Shown here in pieces: positions 14,537 to 19,657 of a stretch of DNA of 19,657 bases. Under the pieces are notes generated by a model. It did no database searches. It was not told the origin of the DNA and saw only the letters and a list, made by a program, of their open reading frames with translations. The translations under genes were made by a program, and so were the position numbers. The DNA comes from an uncultured cyanobacterium. GTDB lineage: Bacteria; Cyanobacteriota; Cyanobacteriia; Cyanobacteriales; Chroococcidiopsidaceae. Positions within the stretch are counted from its first letter, which is position 1. Each line of letters begins with the position of its first letter. The DNA lies in assembly GCA_946221495.1 (NCBI GenBank), contig CAMIFA010000092.1:1-19657 (forward strand), in the 5' to 3' direction.

Positions 14537-14965
14537 GTGTTGAATCCTCCAAATGTGTTTGTGTATGGAACTCTAAAACCAGGGGAAGTTAATTATCAAT
14601 ACTACTGCGCTGGCAAAGTATTAGAGGTAAAAAGAGCGATCGCCTTTGGTAAATTATTTGCTCTACCCTTGGGCTACCCAGCAATGACCACAGGAGAAAG
14701 CCCAGTTCAAGGATTTTTACTTTCTTTCCCTGACTGGGCTATTTTAGATGAGCTTGATTTTTTAGAAGGCTTTAACCCAGCAGCACCAGCAGCTCAAAAT
14801 GAATATGAGCGCCAAATCATTGAGACTTACAATCTTAATCTCATTTCCCTTGGTTCAGCTTGGGTATATTTAATGACTCCAGAGCAGGTTAATTTTCTGG
14901 ATGGTGTTTTTCTTAATGATGGCTGGTGGAGTGGCTGCGGGCTGTATCCAGGTGCAGCAATTTAA
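14537..14965 (+). CDS. Gamma-glutamylcyclotransferase-like (AIG2/GGCT fold) protein
   Basis: This 142-residue protein has the GGCT/AIG2 fold signature VFVYGTLKPGEVNYQYY (residues 7-23), which forms the substrate pocket. A following segment, LDELDFLEGFNP (about 70-81), supplies the probable catalytic glutamate (Glu77). Family members cyclise gamma-glutamyl amines or peptides to 5-oxoproline, but substrates of bacterial members are mostly unknown. It starts with GTG at 14537 (an alternative TTG is the next codon), just 16 bp after the cpc terminator, so it may receive read-through. Its stop codon abuts, base to base, the stop of the convergent anti-sigma gene, in the palindromic TTAATTAA. Confidence 0.8.
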   Translation: MLNPPNVFVYGTLKPGEVNYQYYCAGKVLEVKRAIAFGKLFALPLGYPAMTTGESPVQGFLLSFPDWAILDELDFLEGFNPAAPAAQNEYERQIIETYNLNLISLGSAWVYLMTPEQVNFLDGVFLNDGWWSGCGLYPGAAI

Positions 14966-15517
14966 TTAATTTATGTTGTTTTTGATTCGGTGGCTAGCGT
15001 TCTCCGGAGCTGCTACTGCTGCTTTAGGAATTTCTACAACTGGAGCATTTAAAGCAACCATCAGAGTTTCCCCTGGTGGAGTTACTGATTGAGGTGCTTG
15101 GGCTATTTGAAGTGGGCGACTAGTAGGGAAAATACCTGATACAGCGCCAATAAATAGAGCCGCGATCGCACCGCCACCAATTACAGTTAAACGAGCGCGA
15201 TTATTGATCCGCTCAAAAACTCGCCCAATCGTTTGTTCCACCGATTGTTCTTGGGGTACGGGCAATGTCCGCAACTCTTGACGTAGTTTTAATAGCCGCG
15301 CATACAAGCGTTGTACTTCTGGCTCAGTTCTTAGCCATTCCTCCACTTGCCGCCGTTCAGCAGCCGTAACTTCCCCATCCAGGTAAGCACTTAGTAACTC
15401 GAAGCGATCGCGCTTCAGCATATCGATAACACCAATTGATTGATTAACATGACTAGCCTTAAGCGTTGGTACTTCTAGCAAATTGGAATTATGATCGTTT
15501 GAATTAAAAGTCGTCAT
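14966..15517 (-). CDS. sapG: Membrane anti-sigma factor, partner of SigG
   Basis: This is the probable anti-sigma factor of the adjacent ECF sigma factor, holding it at the membrane until a signal releases it. From ATG at 15517 it has 183 residues. An N-terminal cytoplasmic sigma-binding region includes KRDRFELLSAYLDGEVTAAERRQVEEWL. It lacks the HxxxCxxC zinc motif found in many anti-sigma factors. One transmembrane helix follows (TVIGGGAIAALFIGAVSGIF), then a periplasmic tail of about 50 residues. The frame is open to a TTG at 15535, but that codon lies inside an inverted repeat and has no ribosome site, so I prefer ATG at 15517; a third candidate ATG precedes LKRDRF. It lies downstream of sigG, as in Nostoc punctiforme sigG-sapG. 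The symbol is by analogy. Confidence 0.82.
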   Translation of the reverse strand: MTTFNSNDHNSNLLEVPTLKASHVNQSIGVIDMLKRDRFELLSAYLDGEVTAAERRQVEEWLRTEPEVQRLYARLLKLRQELRTLPVPQEQSVEQTIGRVFERINNRARLTVIGGGAIAALFIGAVSGIFPTSRPLQIAQAPQSVTPPGETLMVALNAPVVEIPKAAVAAPENASHRIKNNIN

Positions 15518-15526
15518 CTTAAGATC

Positions 15527-15669
15527 AACTATCAAGGCACATACGGGGATTAAACAACTAACGCCAGTTAGTTACTCTTTATCATCATAAAATTTCTGGC
15601 GCTAGTTCAATCTCCTTTAAGGCATACATAATTAAACCTTATCTTCCGTATGTAATTAGATTGATAGTT
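15527..15669. repeat. Nested inverted repeats framing the sigG-sapG spacer
   Basis: Three nested arm pairs share one centre. AACTATCAA (15527-15535) pairs with TTGATAGTT (15661-15669). ACATACGG (15539-15546) pairs with CCGTATGT (15646-15653). CGCCAG (15562-15567), flanked by CTA, pairs with CTGGCG (15596-15601), flanked by TAG. The transcript could fold into a long interrupted stem, or this is a small MITE-like element. The outer right arm touches the first base of the sigG stop codon, and the outer left arm contains the alternative TTG start. Confidence 0.7.
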
Positions 15670-16328
15670 CAACGACCATCCAAGTAGTTTTGCAGCTGCG
15701 ATTGCAGTCTTGATCTCGCTCTGGCAATTCTTGATTTTACAGTTCCTAGAGAAACACCAGTAATTTCCGCAATTTCTTCATAAGGCATTCCTTCAATTTC
15801 CCTCAAAACAATTGTAGTGCGGAACGCTTCTGGGAGCTCGGCGATCGCCTCTTGCAGTTGCTCATAAAACTCGCGCGTTGTCAATTCTTCTTCTGGACTA
15901 GGATTATCGCCAGCAATTTCCCAATCCATCTCTCCGTCTTCCATATTACGGGGAGCATCTAATGACAACGGACTACTAACTCGTTTACGTTTCCGCAACT
16001 CATCGTAAAACAAATTTGTGGCAATGCGACTCAACCAACCACGAAACTTGATCGGATCGTTCAAGCGCTTGATATTCCGGTATACCCGAATCCAAACTTC
16101 TTGAGCCAAGTCCGCTCGATCTTGCCAGTCAGGAGCTAGGTGATATAAAACTTTGTCAACATGAGATTGATAACGACGCAGCAGTTCTGCAAAGGCAGCT
16201 CGCTCCGGACGCAGCCCAGCTTGACAACGCAAAATTAAATCGTAATTAGGCAATTTGTCTACTTGCACTGGCGCTTGAGGTACATTTGCCTCAACCGTTG
16301 ACCAGGATACAGGAATTGATTGACTCAT
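15669..16328 (-). CDS. sigG: ECF RNA polymerase sigma factor, SigG type
   Basis: This group 4 (extracytoplasmic function) sigma factor directs RNA polymerase to stress promoters, usually for envelope stress. The 219-residue protein has region 2 at about 44-114 (AFAELLRRYQSHVDKVLYHL, DLAQEVWIRVYRNI, KFRGWLSRIATNLFYDELRKRKR). An acidic linker follows, and region 4 is at about 155-207 (AIAELPEAFRTTIVLREIEG, MPYEEIAEITGVSLGTVKSRIARARSRL). An extra N-terminal ~25 residues precede the fold. The gene lies upstream of its probable anti-sigma gene. A strong ECF-type promoter 33-60 bp before the start codon suggests autoregulation. The ATG at 16328 is the only start upstream of the conserved region. 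Confidence 0.94.
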   Translation of the reverse strand: MSQSIPVSWSTVEANVPQAPVQVDKLPNYDLILRCQAGLRPERAAFAELLRRYQSHVDKVLYHLAPDWQDRADLAQEVWIRVYRNIKRLNDPIKFRGWLSRIATNLFYDELRKRKRVSSPLSLDAPRNMEDGEMDWEIAGDNPSPEEELTTREFYEQLQEAIAELPEAFRTTIVLREIEGMPYEEIAEITGVSLGTVKSRIARARSRLQSQLQNYLDGR

Positions 16329-16360
16329 AGAAGCCGTTGGCTCTAAAACCTTCCTTTCTA

Positions 16361-16388
16361 TTAGACACTGGTATCAAAGGGAAGTTCC
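16361..16388 (-). promoter_or_regulatory. ECF-type promoter of sigG (probable autoregulation)
   Basis: Reading on the minus strand, GGAACTT (complement of 16382-16388) and GTCTAA (complement of 16361-16366) are separated by 15 bp. This is the classical ECF -35/-10 layout. Transcription would start about 25-28 bp before the sigG ATG. A small hairpin (GCCAG/CTGGC, 16399-16416) lies just upstream. Confidence 0.75.
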
Positions 16389-16452
16389 CACCCTGAGTGC
16401 CAGATTTGTCACTGGCTAAATTAAGGTGATGAGCTAAATTCAAGACCTGTAA

Positions 16453-18069
16453 CTATTTTCCTTGCCACAGCTGTTGCAACCACTGTAAAACTTTTAGCAC
16501 CATTTCTTCCAGCCATAGTAGGGTGAGATCAAGCCATTCTAGTAATTGCTCTAACGGATGCTTCACGTAGCCAATTGCAGTTGCATCAGTTTCAATCCAG
16601 TCCGGTTGCGCCTCTATCTGATCTTGACTGCGGCAGGCAACAGCAGCATTTACAAAGGCAGATTGCGCTGATAGTGGCGATTGCTGATCTTCTACCCCTA
16701 TACCTGTAGAATTGTGCTGTAATTCTCCTCCGGACTGCTTTACCTTTAACGCTATCTGGAATCGATGCAGCAAATTTCGGAGGGAATATTTCGGTAACTG
16801 ACTAGCAGGAATTAGGAGCTTTTTCCCAACCACCTGGCTTGTCTGAGATTTAGGAAGTGTTGAAGTTTCACTCGCCAATGGTTCACCAAACAAATCGCTC
16901 ACTGTCAACCAAGGATCTGCATCAGCACTAGCTAAATCAGCAGCAGGAGTGCTTGCAGGTAGCTTTGCTGGTGTCGAGCTAGTTGATACCTTAAAAGAGG
17001 TAGTTGGCGTAGTCGTAACTCTTGGCTTTTCACCACTAACACCAAAAAAGTAATTAATTGCTGCCAGAATTAGACTTTGAATTTTGTATTGATTTTCTGC
17101 GAGAGGATTAAATTTATTCAGCGTTGCCCTAGCTGATGATTTATTATCCCTCGGATCAATACTGAGTAAATACTGACTTAGCCCAGTTTGTAACACCTTG
17201 ACAACTTCCCAACTGTATTGGCGCAGGGAAACCGCAATTGACACAGGTGCAAACTGCTGTGATTCTAAAGTAGCAACAGTTGAATCTAAGAATATTAATG
17301 CTCTTTGGGTATAACTAGCTTCTGCTTGCCTCTTGCCATTAAGTGCAATTATTCCTATTTGTACCTTGGCTATTATGCTACTCAGGCTAAGTGGTGGCAA
17401 TAGTGCAGGTACGGTTAATTGTGGCTCAAGCGAGTGTAGCTTTTGGTAACGCCAGTATTGGGCTACTTCATCAATAATTCGCTCTTGTAATTTTTGCTGT
17501 TGCTGGAAAGTGAAAATGTCAAGAATTTCATTTTGCTTGGTTACTAATACCAAATTGCGGCTTAATAGTTGTGTAGCAATTCCCTGAATATCAGGGTGGT
17601 TGATAGAGATACTGGGGTGAGTAAGACTAGATGGATTTTTAGAATTATTTGGAAGTGATTTGAACCGCCTCAGCGCCATAGCGTTGCCCCATAGGGCGTT
17701 AGACGCCAAGAACGCCAAGAAATTTGAGGATTTTTTGTTAGAAGAGATTAAAGAGGCTTCCTTAGAGGGGGTATCGACTGTTAGCAGGACTCGCTTAATT
17801 GGTGTATCACTAGCTGGGGGAGTTGTAATCTGGGGAGGATTATTTGCTGGCAGTTGGGGTAACTGTTGCACAGCTTGATGTAGCTGTTTAGCGACTGAAC
17901 TAGTTGACTGAAATAGCGAATAAAGCCCGTATAGCCCGATACCTAGCCAACTGGTGGTGACTCGCAGTTGTCCTAAAGCGCGATCGCACTTTTGGGTTAA
18001 GTGCCTCGATTGCTTGTGAATAAAGTTAAACAGTCTACTTTGATAACGACCGGAGGAAGCGGAAGACAT
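16453..18069 (-). CDS. Conserved-type cyanobacterial protein of unknown function, 538 aa
   Basis: I do not recognise this protein. The N-terminus is basic (residues 8-36), followed by a short hydrophobic stretch WLGIGLYGLYSLF (41-53) that might contact a membrane. Residues about 66-110 are Pro/Ser/Thr-rich and probably disordered. Residues 112-136 read SSNFLAFLASNALWGNAMALRRF and look repeat-encoded. A helical region follows (about 160-345, e.g. EILDIFTFQQQQKLQERIIDEVAQYWRYQKLH), then a second low-complexity Thr/Ser/Ala/Pro linker (about 350-395). The C-terminus is a Leu/Trp-rich amphipathic helix (WLDLTLLWLEEMVLKVLQWLQQLW). There are no catalytic motifs or signal peptide that I can see. It is divergent from the GH38 gene, 78 bp apart, and upstream of sigG, but a separate promoter argues against one operon. 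Confidence 0.8.
   Translation of the reverse strand: MSSASSGRYQSRLFNFIHKQSRHLTQKCDRALGQLRVTTSWLGIGLYGLYSLFQSTSSVAKQLHQAVQQLPQLPANNPPQITTPPASDTPIKRVLLTVDTPSKEASLISSNKKSSNFLAFLASNALWGNAMALRRFKSLPNNSKNPSSLTHPSISINHPDIQGIATQLLSRNLVLVTKQNEILDIFTFQQQQKLQERIIDEVAQYWRYQKLHSLEPQLTVPALLPPLSLSSIIAKVQIGIIALNGKRQAEASYTQRALIFLDSTVATLESQQFAPVSIAVSLRQYSWEVVKVLQTGLSQYLLSIDPRDNKSSARATLNKFNPLAENQYKIQSLILAAINYFFGVSGEKPRVTTTPTTSFKVSTSSTPAKLPASTPAADLASADADPWLTVSDLFGEPLASETSTLPKSQTSQVVGKKLLIPASQLPKYSLRNLLHRFQIALKVKQSGGELQHNSTGIGVEDQQSPLSAQSAFVNAAVACRSQDQIEAQPDWIETDATAIGYVKHPLEQLLEWLDLTLLWLEEMVLKVLQWLQQLWQGK
17672..17735. repeat. Dispersed repeat embedded in the 538-aa coding region
   Basis: The plus strand reads GCGTTGCCCCATAGGGCGTT, containing the hairpin GCCC-CATA-GGGC, directly followed by AGACGCCAAGAACGCCAAG. 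Both pieces resemble dispersed repeats usually found between cyanobacterial genes. Read on the minus strand they keep the frame open and encode NFLAFLASNALWGNAMALRRF (about residues 116-136). Confidence 0.55.
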
Positions 18070-18147
18070 AAATAATGAGGAATTATGAAGTAGTAATGTC
18101 AGTATTTAGCATTCATCCTGCGTAGATGCCCTGATTTTATCGGAAAT

Positions 18148-19657
18148 ATGACCCCTCCAACTTCTCAGCCTTGTAGTAATTTGATTTCGGCAGCAATAAC
18201 TCAACTACGGTTGTGTAATCAAGTAAATATCCAGGCAAGCTGGCATTACTGTGATTCTGACTTATCGATTGCGGAACTAACTAACTTTGATTGGCTCAAT
18301 TGCTCTCTAGCGCCACTAAATACTAAAGAACATATTGCTTGGGCAGCAGGTAAAAAGGTAATATGGCTAGTTCAAAATTTAGTAATTCCCTCACATTTAC
18401 AGAATTATTCCCTACAAGGGTTATGCCTGCGCCTAGCATTGACTTGGTGGGCAGATGCAGCCCAAATTTATGTTAATGGCTGTTTAATTCAAGAGGGAGA
18501 TTTATTTGACTGCTCGACTAGAGTGTTGCTGAGTTCATGTGTACAGCCAGGGGAAGAAATCACCGTAGCACTGCGGCTAGTAAGTCCGAATCACGATCAT
18601 GGGGCGTTGGTGCGATCGCTTTGTATCTATGAATCAACGAGTGACACGCTAGAACCAAGTTTTATTGCTGATGAATTAGCAGTTTTACAGTGCTATTTGG
18701 AAACTTTTACCCCCGAAAAATTGCCGATTTTGGCAGCAGCAGTTACAGAAATTAATTGGTCAGCGCTACCTAATAAAGAAAAGTTTGAGAAATCGCTGTG
18801 GCAAATCCGCTCCTCACTGCAATCCCTTACTGATGTTAAGCGCTGTATTTATCTAGTTGGTCATGCTCATCTTGATTTAGCATGGTTGTGGTCAATAAGT
18901 GAAACCTGGGAAGTTGCTCAAAGCACGTTTGCATCAGTTCTGCAACTAGGGCAAGAATTTCCCGAGTTAATCTTTTGTCATTCTACCCCCGCGCTTTACG
19001 CTTGGATTGAGCAACATCGCCCTGATTTATTTGCCGCTATCCAACAACAAGTAGCAGCTGGACATTGGGAAGTTGTCGGCGGCTTGTGGGTTGAGCCAGA
19101 ACTAAATTTAATCGCTGGTGAATCAATTGTGCGCCAGTTGTTGTATGGACAGCGCTATGTTCTAGAGAAATTTGGCAAAGTTTCTACCGTCGCCTGGCTA
19201 CCAGATTCTTTTGGTTTTTGCGCTACACTGCCGCAGTTTCTCAAACTTGGGGGAATTGAATATTTCGTTACCCAGAAATTGCGCTGGAATGACACAACTC
19301 AATTTCCCTACAGTGCTTTTTGGTGGCGATCGCCTGATGGTACTGAGTTATTTAGTTTCATGTCTCCCCTGATCGGTGAAGGTATCGATCCAATTAAAAT
19401 GGCAGCTTATGCCTGCGATTGGGAAACACAAACGAGCCTGCAAGCATCCCTCTGGCTTCCTGGTGTTGGCGATCACGGTGGCGGACCTACCCGCGATATG
19501 CTAGAGGTACTAAAACGCTGGCAACAATCTCCCTTCTTCCCCCGCTTGGAGTTTTCTAGCGCTGAGAGTTATTTGGAGAAAATTAGGAGACAGGAGACAG
19601 GGGACAGGAGACAAGGGGACAAGGAGACAAGGGGACAAGGAGACAAGGGGACAAGGA
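18148..19657 (+). CDS. Alpha-mannosidase, glycoside hydrolase family 38 (partial, 3' end beyond window)
   Basis: The frame is open from ATG at 18148 to the window edge (503 codons) with no stop. GH38 enzymes are about 1000 residues, so roughly half is present. GH38 landmarks are VGHAHLDLAWLWS with zinc ligands His239, His241 and Asp243, then GLWVEPELNLIAGES. WLPDSFGF follows, whose Asp353 is both zinc ligand and nucleophile, and GVGDHGGGPTRDML around Asp442-His443. Residues 1-230 form the N-terminal accessory region typical of large bacterial and plant-type members. The enzyme hydrolyses alpha-mannosides, possibly in glycogen-like or glycan turnover. No signal peptide is seen, so it is probably cytoplasmic. 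A stop codon in this frame lies at 18094, and ATG 18148 is the only standard start after it. From 19586 the frame runs into a GGAGACAA-type tandem repeat, just where the catalytic domain should end. Confidence 0.9.
   Translation, partial: MTPPTSQPCSNLISAAITQLRLCNQVNIQASWHYCDSDLSIAELTNFDWLNCSLAPLNTKEHIAWAAGKKVIWLVQNLVIPSHLQNYSLQGLCLRLALTWWADAAQIYVNGCLIQEGDLFDCSTRVLLSSCVQPGEEITVALRLVSPNHDHGALVRSLCIYESTSDTLEPSFIADELAVLQCYLETFTPEKLPILAAAVTEINWSALPNKEKFEKSLWQIRSSLQSLTDVKRCIYLVGHAHLDLAWLWSISETWEVAQSTFASVLQLGQEFPELIFCHSTPALYAWIEQHRPDLFAAIQQQVAAGHWEVVGGLWVEPELNLIAGESIVRQLLYGQRYVLEKFGKVSTVAWLPDSFGFCATLPQFLKLGGIEYFVTQKLRWNDTTQFPYSAFWWRSPDGTELFSFMSPLIGEGIDPIKMAAYACDWETQTSLQASLWLPGVGDHGGGPTRDMLEVLKRWQQSPFFPRLEFSSAESYLEKIRRQETGDRRQGDKETRGQGDKGTR
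19586..19657. repeat. 16-bp tandem repeat within the GH38 frame
   Basis: Three full copies of GGAGACAAGGGGACAA start at 19607, 19623 and 19639, and a fourth begins at 19655. They are preceded by degenerate GGAGACAG/GGGGACAG units from 19586. The array continues past the window edge. It is purine-rich on the plus strand. Because 16 is not a multiple of 3, the protein frame changes from copy to copy and repeats only every 48 bp. Confidence 0.88.

Noticed and set aside
14980..15030. Dispersed repeat in the anti-sigma C-terminus (TAGCGTTCTCCGGAGC)
   Set aside because: The match to known repeat wording is too short to distinguish from ordinary coding sequence.
17660..17878. Plus-strand 72-residue frame inside the 538-aa gene
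   Set aside because: It begins in the dispersed repeat and is antisense to a long open frame. It has no ribosome site.
19172..19372. Short plus-strand frame in the GH38 region
   Set aside because: It is out of frame with the clearly conserved GH38 sequence.

Overview
The window comes from a cyanobacterium. It carries a complete phycocyanin/rod-linker operon, a SigG-type ECF sigma factor and a type of methionine aminopeptidase and Uma2-family protein common in this phylum. I count about 26 copies of the palindrome GCGATCGC (HIP1) spread over nearly 20 kb, which is the typical cyanobacterial over-representation. Three co-transcribable cpcG genes, the palindromic dispersed repeats and the short tandem repeats suggest a large-genome, probably filamentous or Chroococcidiopsis-like lineage. 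That last step is inference.

Layout. Positions 1-268 are a 21-bp minisatellite with a higher-order arrangement. A Uma2 (DUF820) gene and map follow on the minus strand. After a 0.7-kb gene-free stretch comes a short manganese catalase with its own terminator, then sirB and cobA (siroheme synthesis, overlapping ATGA), then an RluD-type pseudouridine synthase. A 960-bp gene-free region holds a palindromic dispersed repeat and the cpc upstream/leader region.

The core is the operon cpcB-cpcA-(attenuator hairpin)-cpcC-cpcD1-cpcD2-cpcE-cpcF-cpcG1-cpcG2-cpcG3 (7406-14391), closed by a nested-hairpin terminator. cpcB and cpcA encode the phycocyanin subunits. CpcC joins hexamers into rods, and the two CpcD proteins cap rods. 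CpcE/CpcF attach phycocyanobilin to CpcA, and the three CpcG proteins dock rods on the allophycocyanin core. Relative to the best-known cpc operons it has one CpcC and two tandem CpcD genes, the first with a low-complexity tail.

Downstream are a gamma-glutamylcyclotransferase-like gene (plus strand) and, convergent to it, sigG and its anti-sigma partner on the minus strand. A textbook ECF-type promoter (GGAACTT-N15-GTCTAA) lies upstream of sigG, and the sigma/anti-sigma spacer is framed by nested inverted repeats. A 538-residue protein of unknown function follows on the minus strand. It is divergent from a GH38 alpha-mannosidase that runs off the right edge, where a 16-bp tandem repeat occupies the reading frame.

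I do not see a convincing wholly new multi-gene system. The most interesting signals are regulatory or repeat-derived: the sigG promoter and inverted repeats, dispersed repeats captured inside coding sequences (cobA start, 538-aa protein, GH38), the minisatellite, and the cpcD duplication.
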